Of a stretch of 64,000 nucleotides of DNA, positions 8,062-17,257 are shown piece after piece (the first letter of the stretch is position 1; each line of letters begins with the position of its first letter). This DNA is from Candidatus Peribacteria bacterium (lineage in GTDB: Bacteria; Patescibacteriota; Gracilibacteria; UBA1369; LOWO2-01-FULL-3): NCBI GenBank assembly GCA_943357285.1, contig CALRGJ010000004.1, positions 1 to 64,000 on the forward strand, in the 5' to 3' direction. A program made the translations under genes and the position numbers. Under the pieces are notes generated by a model that worked only from the letters and a program-made list of their open reading frames with translations, did no database searches and was not told where the DNA came from.

Positions 8062-9093
8062 ATGGAGAAAGCTCCAAAAATTCTCGGGAGAACTAAAAAG
8101 GTTGAAAAACCTGTGGTTAAAGCTGAAAAATTAAAAGAGCAGGAGGCTATAAAGGCCAAGGCTATTGAAGCTAGAAAAATTCGAGTGATGAAATATATTG
8201 ATGCGCGCTATGATAGTAAAAAATTTGTGGATAGTTATGCAACTAAATATCCTAATGGAGAATTTTCAGATGAAGAAAGAGCTTTAAGAACATTGAAAAT
8301 GGGTGAGGGGATTGTTATGAGACATGATGTCGGTCTCAATTATTATTTAGTGCAAGAGGCGGATTCTTTTGTGGTAATTGTAGAGAAATTGTCTAGGTTT
8401 CCGTTTTTTGCTTATTTGAAAGATTTACCTAAATCAAAGATCAAAGGTTTTAATATTTCTGGTAAGGATTTGCATCCGGGAATGTGGATTGTAATTCCCC
8501 CTAACCATTCTCCGGCAGAAGGATTGACTGATATAAAATTTATTGATGATTGCAAGGCTGCCATAAAAGAAATACAAAGTGATCCAATTTATGGACGTTT
8601 TGTTGTGGAATTATTAAAGAAAACTACCGAAGATCAGGTAATTGCTATGATGCTCGCTTGTGCGAAAACTGAATCTGGTAGCGGAAGACTGGATCAGTTT
8701 TCATTATTTAGATATCAGGGTAATTATAAGGCTTATTCTCTTAGTTTGTTTCATGTTTTGATGCATGGTGCCGGTCTAAAGGCGCGACAAAATCTCTGGA
8801 TGACTGAGGGGCAGACTTTGACACCAAAAAATTCCGTGAAATTATTTTTGGCTTTTCTGATAGAGAAGGATCCGGAAAATTTTCAGGATCTTTTTCCTCT
8901 TGATGGAAATACTGAGAAATTCGCTACTTTTTATAATGGAAACTGGAAGTTTGCTTTGAAGAGAGAAAATAAAATGATTGAGGCAAGAAATAAGCAAAAG
9001 AAAAAAGGTGAAAAATTAGAACCTCTTGCTGAGGATTACCCGACCAGACTCGGAAAAAATTTGGATGTGTCTAAAGCGATGTTGAAGTTGTAG
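8062..9093 (+). CDS. hypothetical protein with LysM-like and lysozyme-like regions
   Basis: A 343-residue protein with a basic, Lys-rich N-terminus, then a region (about 100-150) patterned like LysM: YYLVQEADSFVVIVEKLS followed by LHPGMWIVIPPN. Residues 190-270 (VIAMMLACAKTESGSG, then LFRYQGNYKAYSLSLFH) resemble a lysozyme/transglycosylase-like fold with a Glu in the TESG segment. No signal peptide is seen, so export is unclear. An in-frame ATG at 8020 exists but coincides with the -10 element of the promoter, so 8062 is preferred. It lies 37 bp before elp3. Function as a peptidoglycan-binding or cleaving protein is inference. Confidence 0.65.
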   Translation: MEKAPKILGRTKKVEKPVVKAEKLKEQEAIKAKAIEARKIRVMKYIDARYDSKKFVDSYATKYPNGEFSDEERALRTLKMGEGIVMRHDVGLNYYLVQEADSFVVIVEKLSRFPFFAYLKDLPKSKIKGFNISGKDLHPGMWIVIPPNHSPAEGLTDIKFIDDCKAAIKEIQSDPIYGRFVVELLKKTTEDQVIAMMLACAKTESGSGRLDQFSLFRYQGNYKAYSLSLFHVLMHGAGLKARQNLWMTEGQTLTPKNSVKLFLAFLIEKDPENFQDLFPLDGNTEKFATFYNGNWKFALKRENKMIEARNKQKKKGEKLEPLAEDYPTRLGKNLDVSKAMLKL

Positions 9094-9130
9094 TCAGATG
9101 TGTTAAAATCCTTTTGCTATAAAGCAAATT

Positions 9131-10843
9131 ATGGATTTCGCAAAACTCGATTTAAAAGACAATCAGGTATTAGCTCGAGTCATTATTGAGAGAGCTGCTA
9201 AGAAGCACTTCAAAGATCGTCATGAATTTGAAAAGTTTCGTAATGGGATGATGAAAGAATTTAAGGGAAAGATTTTTCATAATCTATTTTTTATCAAGGC
9301 TTATAACGATTTGGTAAAAGAAGGAAAGATAGAAAGAAATATGGAACTTCTAAGTTTGATTCAAAAAAGAAGTGTGAGAACCATGAGCGGTGTGGCGCCG
9401 GTGACTGTCCTAATGAAGCCGTTCCCTTGTCCTGGTAAGTGTATTTATTGTCCTACTGATGTTCGTATGCCAAAGAGTTATTTGCCGAGCCAGCCAGCTG
9501 CGCAGAGAGCTTTTCGTCAGAGATTCAATCCTTACACTCAGGTGTTTGTGAGGCTGAAGGCTTTGAGCATTACCGGTCACGAAGTTTCCAAAGTAGAATT
9601 GCGTGTGCTGGGTGGAACTTGGAGTGCTTATACTAAACGTTATCAAATTTGGTTTTTAAAAAAATGTTTGCAGGCGATGAATGAATTTTATTTGCAAACT
9701 GATCACGGCAAGACAGATAGAATGGAAGATATTGTGAAAGAAGAAACTGTAGATAGCGCTTATGGTAGCGACAAAGTGAATACTGTGATTCTTAAACCTC
9801 TTAATAAAAAGAATCAAACTTGGGAACAAATTGTGAAAGAAAATGAGACGGCGGATGTGCGTTGTATTGGAATAAATATTGAGACAAGATCAGATTTTAT
9901 TAATGAAGAAGAGGTGAAAAGATTGCGCTACCTAGGTGTAACTAAAGTGGAAATTGGTGTGCAAACAACAGATGATGAGGTACAGGAAATTACCAAGCGT
10001 GGTCATGATTTGAAATCGGTGGTGGAGGCGACAGCTTTGCTAAAGGATGCTGGTTTTAAAATCAGTTATCACATGATGCCAAATTTGCCTGGATCTACTC
10101 CGGAGATTGATAAGAAAATGGTTGGTGAACTTTTTGCTGATGACAAATATCAACCGGATTATTTGAAGATTTATCCATGTGTGGTGGTGCCGAAATCAAT
10201 TCTCTCATCTATCTATAGAAAAGGCTTGTTTAAGACCTATGATGATAAGACTTTGGAAGATATTTTGCTTCAGGAAATTAAGGATGTGCCGGAGTGGTGT
10301 CGTATTGATAGGATAGCTCGAGATATTCCTTCTACCGATATTGAGTCTGGATTTAAGTCTTCAAATATTCGTCAAATTCTTGAAGAAAGGCTTCGTAAGA
10401 TGGGCAAACCTTGTCGTGATATTCGTGCTCGTGAAATTCAAAATACTATTGTGGACCCTACCCATGTAGAACTTGTTGTACGTAAATATATGGCTCAAGG
10501 AGGCCAAGAATTCTTCATGTCATATGAGGATGTGAAGCAAGATAAATTGGTGGCTTTGCTTCGTTTGAGATTTCCTAAAAAGACTTTTATTCCTGAACTA
10601 AAAGATGCTGCTCTTATTCGTGAAGTACATGTATATGGAAAACAAATTGCCATTGGTAATAAGGAAAAAGGCGAAAAACAGCATGTTGGGTGGGGGACGA
10701 GATTAATGCAAGATGCGGAAAAAATGGCAAAAGAGGCTGGATATAAAAAGATGGCGGTGATTGCCGGTATAGGAACTCGGGAATACTACAAAAAGAAGGG
10801 TTATAAACTAGAGGGGACGTATATGGTTAGGTCTATGTTTTAG
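9131..10843 (+). CDS. elp3: Elp3-like tRNA U34 carboxymethyltransferase (radical SAM + GNAT)
   Basis: A 570-residue Elp3 homologue. Elp3 uses a radical-SAM reaction and acetyl-CoA to install a carboxymethyl group on tRNA wobble U34 (cm5U). The radical-SAM cluster motif CPGKCIYC spans C100, C104 and C107 and is followed by the Elp3 hallmark TDVRMPKSYLPSQPAAQRA. The C-terminal 100 residues form a GNAT domain (KQHVGWGTRLMQDAEKMA, then GTREYYKKKGYKL). The length and domain order match archaeal and the few bacterial single-subunit Elp3 enzymes. A Trm9-like methyltransferase is encoded nearby. An extended -10 (TGCTATAAA, 9115-9123) ends 7 bp before the ATG, suggesting a leaderless transcript. Confidence 0.95.
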   Translation: MDFAKLDLKDNQVLARVIIERAAKKHFKDRHEFEKFRNGMMKEFKGKIFHNLFFIKAYNDLVKEGKIERNMELLSLIQKRSVRTMSGVAPVTVLMKPFPCPGKCIYCPTDVRMPKSYLPSQPAAQRAFRQRFNPYTQVFVRLKALSITGHEVSKVELRVLGGTWSAYTKRYQIWFLKKCLQAMNEFYLQTDHGKTDRMEDIVKEETVDSAYGSDKVNTVILKPLNKKNQTWEQIVKENETADVRCIGINIETRSDFINEEEVKRLRYLGVTKVEIGVQTTDDEVQEITKRGHDLKSVVEATALLKDAGFKISYHMMPNLPGSTPEIDKKMVGELFADDKYQPDYLKIYPCVVVPKSILSSIYRKGLFKTYDDKTLEDILLQEIKDVPEWCRIDRIARDIPSTDIESGFKSSNIRQILEERLRKMGKPCRDIRAREIQNTIVDPTHVELVVRKYMAQGGQEFFMSYEDVKQDKLVALLRLRFPKKTFIPELKDAALIREVHVYGKQIAIGNKEKGEKQHVGWGTRLMQDAEKMAKEAGYKKMAVIAGIGTREYYKKKGYKLEGTYMVRSMF

Positions 10844-10867
10844 TTTGCACAATGTATCTTGTGCAAA
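10844..10867 (+). repeat. perfect hairpin after elp3
   Basis: TTTGCACAA, a 6-nt loop, then TTGTGCAAA: a 9-bp perfect inverted repeat starting immediately after the elp3 stop codon. It lacks a following T-run, so it may stabilise the mRNA end rather than act as a classical terminator. Confidence 0.6.
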
Positions 10868-11207
10868 GTTATTGAGCTTTCGAGAGGGGTTACGTGACAC
10901 CTGGGTTCTTTGCTTTGTTTTGATGTTTGTACACTATGTTTGTGAATGTTAGACATTACTTACTATCGTTTGTTGTCGACAGCTTTTCCGACGAGGATGT
11001 TTGTAATTAGGATTCATATTTATGATGTGCGCTCTATGCTTGGTTCTCTATATTTCGGCTATATTTTCTTTCGATTTAACGCGTTTAAAAATTCTAGACG
11101 ACGTTTGGGTCGTCTGACGCTTTGTTTAGAAACTGGGTTGAATGATCTTTTGGCTTAGTTTAGGTCTTTTTGTATGATTTTTTATTTTGGTTTTGATTCT
11201 GAGGTTT
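10868..11207. other. intergenic region between convergent elp3 and recG
   Basis: About 340 bp between two convergent genes. It contains a second hairpin (AGACGAC, 6-nt loop, GTCGTCT near 11097-11116) that on the minus strand is followed by AGAATTTTT, so it could be a distal terminator for the recG transcript. A 70-codon frame (10946-11158, plus) is open, but its product is extremely Arg/aromatic-rich with four acidic residues, and I cannot support it as a gene. An unannotated small RNA is possible. Confidence 0.4.
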
Positions 11208-13253
11208 TTAGTCCTGAACGTAAATTTCTTGTAATGCAGCAATTTTTTCTGCGAGTTTGTCGTAAGTTTTTAATAATGGATCTTTGTTGATAATTTTCTG
11301 AGCACTTCCCCGTGCTTTTTCAATAGTTTTAGAGTCTGTCAAGCTAGCCATCTTTAGGTCTGGAATTCCACTTTGTTTCACTCCGTATACTTCACCGGGT
11401 CCTCGTAGTTCCAAATCAATTTCTGATAATTTAAATCCGCTGGAATACATTTCCATGGCTTTCATACGCTTAGTTCCCTCTTCGGATAAATTTCCGGTAA
11501 ATAGGAAACAGTAGGACTTGTGCTCCCCTCTTCCTACACGTCCTCTAAACTGATGTAGCTGCGATAAACCGAAGCGTTCTGAGCCCTCAATTAGCATGAT
11601 TGTGGCGTTTGGGACGTCTATACCAACTTCGATTACGGATGTCGATACTAGAATGTTTATTTTGTTGTCTTTGAAGTCAGTCATTATTTGGTCTTTTTCT
11701 TCCTGTTTTAATTTTCCGTGAAGAAGTCCGAGTTTTAGTTTTGGAAAAATATGTTCGCTGAGGAAAGCAAATTCATTGAGAACGGATTTTACTTGGAGAA
11801 CGTCGGATTCGTCGATGAGAGGACAAATTACGAAAGCTTGGCGTCCTTTGTTTACTTGATCCTCAACCCATCTATAAGCTTCTATACGTTTAGATTCCGG
11901 GACTAATTTTGTGAGAATTTCTTGGCGTCCTTTTGGCATTTCATCGATTACGGAAAGATCTTGGTCTCCGTAAATTGTGATAGCTAGTGTGCGTGGAATC
12001 GGTGTAGCGGTCATATTTAATAAATGCGGAGAACCATAGCTTTTGAGTACTTCTCTTTGTTTTACGCCGAAGCGGTGTTGTTCATCGATTATAGCGAGAC
12101 CGAGATTTTTGAAACCAATTCCGTCTTGAATTAGAGAATGTGTACCGATGACTATATCGCAAGTTCCTGTTTTTAATTGCATTACGACGTCATCTTTTTG
12201 ACCTTTGGATGTGCTGCCGGCAATGAATTGAATATTGAGTCCGAAGCGAGTAAGAATTTTTACAAAAGTTTGGTAGTGTTGCTTAGCGAGGATTTCTGTA
12301 GGAGCCATAATGGCGACCTGGAAGCCATTTTTTATTACATTGAGAGCAGCGATGGCGGCGACAATAGTTTTACCTGAACCTACATCACCTTGGATGAGGC
12401 GTGACATTGGGAATGGTTGTTTGAGGTCCTCGAGAATTTCGTTGATTACTTTTTTTTGGGCGTTGGTGAGTTCAAAGGAAAGTCCGGAAATAAGTTCATT
12501 GATGATTTCATCTTTCCTTTCTATTTTTTTTGCATCTTCAGCGCTGATGTTTTGCCAATGCCATTTTTTCTGGAGAACTTTTAATTGAAGAAGAAAAAGT
12601 TCATCGAAAGATAGGCGCTCTTTTGCTTTATCTAAAATGGCGTCATCTTCAGGGAAATGGATGTTTTTGATGGCTGTTTTGTAGTCTATGAGTTTATGTT
12701 CATCAAGAACTTCTTGTGGCATATATTCTTCGAAGAGTTCTAGCCATTCATCTACTAGAGGCTTGAGTTTTTCGCGCATCCATTTGGAATTTATTCCTTC
12801 GGTTTCGTGATATACGGGAACGATGCGACCGGTGTGAATTTGTTCTTTGTTTTGACTGATGAGTTCGTAAGAAGGTCCTTGTAGTGAAATTTTGCCCATG
12901 GAAAGCTTAGCTTTTCCGCTGAGGATAATGTCTTTATTTCTAGGGAGCATCTTTGTGAGATGTGGCTGATTGAACCAAACTACTTGAATCGAGCCGGATT
13001 CATCAGTAAAAAGACCACGAGTGATTTTTACTCCTGTTCTTGTGCTCATATTAAAAAGATTGCTGAGTTTTCCTTTAATGACGTTTATTTCATCTGTTCG
13101 GACGTCGATGATTTGAGTGAATTCGCTGGCATCATTGTAAGTGCGGGGAAAATACATCAAGAAATCTTTCACATTTTTTACACCGAGTGTTTCGAGTAAA
13201 GATAGATGCTTTTTTGTGGTGCGGAGGACATTTGCTAAACTTCTATTTAGCAT
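11208..13253 (-). CDS. recG: ATP-dependent DNA helicase RecG
   Basis: RecG is a double-stranded DNA translocase that regresses stalled replication forks and processes branched DNA. The 681-residue length is normal. An N-terminal wedge/OB domain (about 55-150) precedes the helicase core with Walker A GDVGSGKT at 289-296, the Walker B variant DEQH at 390-393 and the C-terminal QFRGRVGRG motif. The last residues of tyrS are encoded upstream in an 11-bp overlap, so tyrS and recG are cotranscribed. Confidence 0.97.
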   Translation of the reverse strand: MLNRSLANVLRTTKKHLSLLETLGVKNVKDFLMYFPRTYNDASEFTQIIDVRTDEINVIKGKLSNLFNMSTRTGVKITRGLFTDESGSIQVVWFNQPHLTKMLPRNKDIILSGKAKLSMGKISLQGPSYELISQNKEQIHTGRIVPVYHETEGINSKWMREKLKPLVDEWLELFEEYMPQEVLDEHKLIDYKTAIKNIHFPEDDAILDKAKERLSFDELFLLQLKVLQKKWHWQNISAEDAKKIERKDEIINELISGLSFELTNAQKKVINEILEDLKQPFPMSRLIQGDVGSGKTIVAAIAALNVIKNGFQVAIMAPTEILAKQHYQTFVKILTRFGLNIQFIAGSTSKGQKDDVVMQLKTGTCDIVIGTHSLIQDGIGFKNLGLAIIDEQHRFGVKQREVLKSYGSPHLLNMTATPIPRTLAITIYGDQDLSVIDEMPKGRQEILTKLVPESKRIEAYRWVEDQVNKGRQAFVICPLIDESDVLQVKSVLNEFAFLSEHIFPKLKLGLLHGKLKQEEKDQIMTDFKDNKINILVSTSVIEVGIDVPNATIMLIEGSERFGLSQLHQFRGRVGRGEHKSYCFLFTGNLSEEGTKRMKAMEMYSSGFKLSEIDLELRGPGEVYGVKQSGIPDLKMASLTDSKTIEKARGSAQKIINKDPLLKTYDKLAEKIAALQEIYVQD

Positions 13254-14436
13254 TGCAGATTACTTTTAAAAATTTGCGTTTGCCTACCTGTAGTAACTTT
13301 TCATTTGTGAGGTCGATTTCTTCTTCGTGTGTGGCAACTTTATTGCCATCTACTCTTATTCCCCCACCCTCGATCAAACGTCTAGCTTCGCCTTTGGAAG
13401 CCACTAGTTTTGATTCTGATAGGAGTTCGATAATGTTCATCTTGTTATTTGCAAATTTCTGTACTGGAATATTTTCCGGTAATCCTTTGTTGGCAAAGAT
13501 TTCAATAAATTCAGCTTCGGCTTGGTCGGCAGCAGTTCGGCTATGGTAGAGAGCAACTATTTCTCTCGCTAATTTCATCTTGAGGTTGCGAGGATTTTCG
13601 CCTTCACTCATAGCTTGTTTGATCTTGGCAATTTCTTCTAAGCTTAAGTCTGTAGTTAATTCAAAGTATTTAAAAATTAAATCGTCAGGCACGGACATAG
13701 TTTTTCCGTACATGTCTTTTGGTGTTTCAATTACGCCGATGTAGTTGTCCAAACTCTTACCCATTTTATTTACGCCGTCAGTACCTACAAGAAGTGGAAC
13801 AGTGAGGACGTTTTGTGGTTCTTGGCCGTAGTCTTTCTGAATAACTCTTCCGGCTAAAAGATTAAAAGTTTGATCGGTACCGCCTAATTCTAGATCTGAA
13901 TTTAGGGCTACGGAGTCATAACCTTGCATAAGTGGATACAAAAATTCGTGCATGTAAATTTCAGCATTTTTCTTAATTCTTTCTTGGTACATATCACGGT
14001 GAAGCATTTGTTGAACAGTAAAACTCTGAGCGAGTTTTGTGACGTCAGCAAAAGTTAATTTACCAAGCCAGTCAGCATTCCATACGATATTAGCTTTTTT
14101 AGTATCGAGAATTTTTCCGGCTTGTTCGAGATATTTTGCAGCGTTTGCTTCAAGTTCTGATTGAGTTTTTGGTTTGCGGGCATTTAGTTTATCTGTCGGA
14201 TCCCCTATTTGTCCTGTGAAGTTTCCAAATAATAAATCAACCTGATGTCCGGCTTCTTGGAATTCTCTTAGTTTTTTTATTACCACCATGTGACCTAGAT
14301 GAAGGTCGGCTCCGGATGGATCAATTCCTAGTTTAACTTTTAATTTTTTTCCTGATTTTAGTTTTTCTTCTAGGTCCTTGCGAACGATGACTTCCACCGT
14401 GCCACGATCTAGAAGAGTTTTGATGTCTGGTTTCAT
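13243..14436 (-). CDS. tyrS: tyrosyl-tRNA synthetase
   Basis: Class I aminoacyl-tRNA synthetase charging tRNA-Tyr. The 397-residue protein has the HIGH-type motif HLGH at 46-49, the KMSKS-type motif KMGKS at 224-228 and a C-terminal S4 RNA-binding domain (about 335-397). It is of the TyrRS long-S4 (TyrZ-like) class judged by the LGIDPSGADLHLGH context. The gene is divergent from the TrmB-type regulator and overlaps recG at its 3' end. Confidence 0.96.
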   Translation of the reverse strand: MKPDIKTLLDRGTVEVIVRKDLEEKLKSGKKLKVKLGIDPSGADLHLGHMVVIKKLREFQEAGHQVDLLFGNFTGQIGDPTDKLNARKPKTQSELEANAAKYLEQAGKILDTKKANIVWNADWLGKLTFADVTKLAQSFTVQQMLHRDMYQERIKKNAEIYMHEFLYPLMQGYDSVALNSDLELGGTDQTFNLLAGRVIQKDYGQEPQNVLTVPLLVGTDGVNKMGKSLDNYIGVIETPKDMYGKTMSVPDDLIFKYFELTTDLSLEEIAKIKQAMSEGENPRNLKMKLAREIVALYHSRTAADQAEAEFIEIFANKGLPENIPVQKFANNKMNIIELLSESKLVASKGEARRLIEGGGIRVDGNKVATHEEEIDLTNEKLLQVGKRKFLKVICNAK

Positions 14437-14492
14437 ATGGGCCTATTTTAATCTTTTATTTGGGATTTTACATCTGTTTTTACGAGAAAAAG

Positions 14493-14522
14493 TTGACAAA
14501 ATTCTGAAAGCTCTTATATTGT
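14493..14522 (+). promoter_or_regulatory. promoter of the TrmB-family regulator
   Basis: Consensus -35 TTGACA (14493-14498), 18-bp spacer, -10 TATTGT (14517-14522). GTTAG and TTAAC half-sites flank TTCCTG just downstream (14521-14538), a possible imperfect operator for autoregulation. Confidence 0.6.
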
Positions 14523-14545
14523 TAGTTTCCTGTTAACTTTTTTGA

Positions 14546-15322
14546 ATGCTTGAGTTGAAGCTAGCCGAAATCGGCTTATCAAAGAGTGAGGCGAAGATCT
14601 ATACCGGTCTACTTTCTTTGGGTCATCAACCTGTAAGTATAATTTCAAAAAGAGTTGGTCTCAATCGAACTACAACTTATTCCATTCTCAGAAGTTTGGC
14701 CAAAAAGGGTTTTGTGGCTTTTTATAATAAGTCTTCAACAACTTATTTTGTAGCGAACGATCCTAATTGTTTGATTGGTTATCTAGATAGTAAGTGTCGT
14801 ACTTATGATTATTTTCGTAGTGAACTGGTGAATTTGGTGCCTCAATATAGAGCGTTAATGAATGAGTATACTTTTTCTAAGCCGGTAGTTACTTATCACG
14901 AAGGTCTTGAAGGAGTGAAGCATGTGATGTATGATGCTTTGACGGCTAAGGGTAATTGTTTTGCTTGTCTGTGTTTACACAAATGGTTTAAGTCAGGATT
15001 GAAGGAGTTTCTGCTTGAGTATAAAGATTTTCGTATCGCAACAAAACAGATTCCGTTGTCAGCAATCGTGCCCGATACCCCTGAGGTTCGGGCTTTTTTT
15101 GAAGAAAATTATGACAAAAATAATGCTTTGACTCAGGTGAAATATTTGAAAGATCCAAAATATTGCCAGTTGTTTGAAAATGAAATTAATATTTATGATG
15201 ATAAGGTGGCAATAATACATCTGGAAAGGGGGCAGGAGTTTGGAGTAATTATTCAAAGTAAGGAGATTTCCAATATGCAGAAAAGTATTTTTCAATTAGC
15301 CTGGAACGGATTGGAGTTTTAG
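14546..15322 (+). CDS. TrmB-family transcriptional regulator
   Basis: A 258-residue protein with an N-terminal TrmB/MarR-like winged helix (about residues 3-75: LAEIGLSKSEAKIYTGLLSLG, then VGLNRTTTYSILRSLAKKGFV) and a C-terminal ligand-binding-like region. TrmB-type regulators sense sugars in archaea, but in bacteria of this group their ligands are unknown. It has its own strong promoter and is followed after 14 bp by the pseudouridine synthase gene. DNA binding is near certain from the HTH; target genes are unknown. Confidence 0.85.
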   Translation: MLELKLAEIGLSKSEAKIYTGLLSLGHQPVSIISKRVGLNRTTTYSILRSLAKKGFVAFYNKSSTTYFVANDPNCLIGYLDSKCRTYDYFRSELVNLVPQYRALMNEYTFSKPVVTYHEGLEGVKHVMYDALTAKGNCFACLCLHKWFKSGLKEFLLEYKDFRIATKQIPLSAIVPDTPEVRAFFEENYDKNNALTQVKYLKDPKYCQLFENEINIYDDKVAIIHLERGQEFGVIIQSKEISNMQKSIFQLAWNGLEF

Positions 15323-15336
15323 GCTACAATCCATGC

Positions 15337-16248
15337 ATGTCAACAAACCGTTTAGATAGATACATTGTTAGTAAGTATCCGGAATTTTCCAGAGGTCAGG
15401 CTCAAAAGCTGATAGAAAAAGGAAAAATTTTGGTTAATGGTAAGCCAGCTAAATCGAGTCAGGCTATTAGAGAGGCTGATAAGGTAGAGGTGGTGAAGGC
15501 TAAAAAAATGAAAAAGGTAGATAGACCAAAAGTTGATTTTCCTGTTCTTTATGAGGATAAAGAGTGTTTGGTTATAAATAAACCAGCTGGTATATCTGTA
15601 TATCCTATTAACGAAGCTGATAAATCAAAGACTATTATTGATTATAGTTTACAGAATTTTAAGGTGAAATTTAAGGATCCGGAAAGACCTGGAATTGTTC
15701 ATAGATTGGATAAGGAAACTTCAGGAGTTTTGATTTTAGCAAAAAATCAGGAAGCTCTAGATTATTTGATGGCTCAATTTAAGCAAAGAGAAGTAAAGAA
15801 GGTTTATTGGGCTCTTGTTTATGGAATCATGCAGCATCCGGAGGGAATTATTGATTCTCCAATTCAAAGAAGTCATAAACATAGAAAAAAAATGTCTTTG
15901 GCTGCTGCCGGAACAGGCAGAGAAGCTATTTCTCAATATAAGGTTTTGAAAGAGTACAGGCTTGATCCTAAGCATTTGTTGAGTTTGATAGAAGTGCGAA
16001 TTCACACGGGACGTACTCATCAGATTAGGGTACATATGTCTTCTATCGGTCATCCGGTGATTGGAGATGTTACTTACGGCAATTCCTCAATGAATAGGAA
16101 GTTTATCAAGAAGTATGGTCTAAGAAGACAGTTCCTTCATGCACGTCTAGTAGAATTCAAAACACCTGTTAAAGATAAACAGGTGTCAGTTGAGGCAGAA
16201 TTGCCAGATGAATTGAATAACTTAGAGACTAAGCTTCAACAGATTTAG
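15337..16248 (+). CDS. RluA-family pseudouridine synthase (RluD-like)
   Basis: A 303-residue enzyme with an N-terminal S4 domain (about 1-60) and an RluA-type catalytic domain with the signature HRLDKETSG, where D125 is the catalytic Asp. RluA-family enzymes isomerise uridines in 23S rRNA or tRNA; the S4 fusion favours RluC/RluD-type 23S targets. A TACAAT box (15325-15330) ends 6 bp before the ATG, so an additional leaderless transcript is possible, although no good -35 is seen. The 3' end overlaps the convergent rplU by 20 bp. Confidence 0.93.
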   Translation: MSTNRLDRYIVSKYPEFSRGQAQKLIEKGKILVNGKPAKSSQAIREADKVEVVKAKKMKKVDRPKVDFPVLYEDKECLVINKPAGISVYPINEADKSKTIIDYSLQNFKVKFKDPERPGIVHRLDKETSGVLILAKNQEALDYLMAQFKQREVKKVYWALVYGIMQHPEGIIDSPIQRSHKHRKKMSLAAAGTGREAISQYKVLKEYRLDPKHLLSLIEVRIHTGRTHQIRVHMSSIGHPVIGDVTYGNSSMNRKFIKKYGLRRQFLHARLVEFKTPVKDKQVSVEAELPDELNNLETKLQQI

Positions 16249-16627
16249 TCTTTTTTGGAGCAGCTTTTTTTACTGCAGCTGGTTTTTTTGCTTCTGCTTT
16301 TACTCTTGCAGCACCTTCAGCTTTGATTTCTGTGATTTCTAGGTTTGTGTATTTTTGTCTGTGACCTGCTGTTCTCTGGTAATGCTCTTTAGCCTTCATT
16401 TTGTAAACACGGATTTTTTCTCCTTTGATTTGTCCTAATACCTTAGCAACAACTGCAGCTCCTGATACGTATGGAGTACCGATTTTAACATCGTTGTTAT
16501 CACTGATAAGAACTACTTTGTCGATAGTGATTGTAGAACCGTCTTCTGCGTCTAATTTTTCTACTTCAACTGTAGCACCCTTTTCTACTTTGTATTGTTT
16601 TCCTCCTGTCTCGATAATTGCGAACAT
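16229..16627 (-). CDS. rplU: 50S ribosomal protein L21 with a basic C-terminal tail
   Basis: A 132-residue L21. The first 100 residues match the family (MFAIIETGGKQYKVEKGATVEVEKL at the N-terminus given by its landmarks ETGGKQY and KRRKHYQ-like KEHYQRTAGHRQKYT near 80-95). The last 28 residues form an Ala/Lys-rich extension absent from the usual ~103-residue protein. rpmA (L27), normally adjacent, is not next to it. Its promoter is at 16654-16682. The 3' end overlaps the convergent pseudouridine synthase gene. Confidence 0.95.
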   Translation of the reverse strand: MFAIIETGGKQYKVEKGATVEVEKLDAEDGSTITIDKVVLISDNNDVKIGTPYVSGAAVVAKVLGQIKGEKIRVYKMKAKEHYQRTAGHRQKYTNLEITEIKAEGAARVKAEAKKPAAVKKAAPKKTKSVEA

Positions 16628-16653
16628 GATTTTATTGTTAAATTTGCCCTGAT

Positions 16654-16682
16654 AATCTAGGGATAAATGCCTCTTTGGTCAA
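16654..16682 (-). promoter_or_regulatory. rplU promoter
   Basis: On the minus strand TTGACC (16682-16677), a 17-bp spacer and TAGATT (16659-16654), about 26 bp upstream of the rplU start codon. Confidence 0.55.
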
Positions 16683-16705
16683 GCTGAATTTAGGTGGAAG
16701 GGGCT

Positions 16706-17257
16706 TTAAAGTAACTTTTTTAACTCCTCAATGCTTTGTTTTAGAGCCTCGGAAATCAGAGGATATTCGGCCTTAATGAAGTTTCCAAGTACGAAATCGG
16801 CCAAATCTTGCTGTTTTGGGGCTAATTCTCCTCTACTTTCTATTCCAATGCGAATTCTGTTGAAATCTTCGCTTCCGAGGCATTGGATGATGGATTTCAT
16901 GCCATTGTGAGTGCCTGCGGAGCCTTTTTCCCTTACTCTTATTTTTCCCAGTGGCAAATCTATATCATCGTAAATAACTATAAGGTTTGTTTTTTCTTCT
17001 TTGTAAAAGTTTAATATTTTGCTTACGGCTTCCCCAGAAAGGTTCATGAAAGTAGTGGGTTTTACCAAAAGTATTTTTTCCCCTTCATAATTTACTTTAG
17101 CAATTTCAGCATCTAGTTTAGATTCGTTTTTCCAGGATACTTCGGTTCCTTCGAGTTCTAATTGTTTTGTAAATTCGTCTAAGGCCAAAAAACCACAATT
17201 GTGACGTGTCTTTAGATATTTTTCGCCTACGTTTCCGAGACCAACTACTATTTTCAT
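16706..17257 (-). CDS. pth: peptidyl-tRNA hydrolase
   Basis: Pth releases peptides from peptidyl-tRNA that has dropped off the ribosome. The 183-residue protein has GLGNVGEKY at 5-13, the catalytic His in TRHNCGF (about residue 19), TFMNLSGEAV, and the DDIDLPLGKIR / GSAGTHNGMKS blocks. It starts immediately after the obg stop codon, so the two are translationally coupled. The family assignment is secure. Confidence 0.96.
   Translation of the reverse strand: MKIVVGLGNVGEKYLKTRHNCGFLALDEFTKQLELEGTEVSWKNESKLDAEIAKVNYEGEKILLVKPTTFMNLSGEAVSKILNFYKEEKTNLIVIYDDIDLPLGKIRVREKGSAGTHNGMKSIIQCLGSEDFNRIRIGIESRGELAPKQQDLADFVLGNFIKAEYPLISEALKQSIEELKKLL

Noticed and set aside
10946-11158. 70-codon open frame between elp3 and recG
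   Set aside because: Product is extremely rich in Arg and aromatic residues with only four acidic residues and no recognisable domain; no convincing promoter or ribosome binding site.
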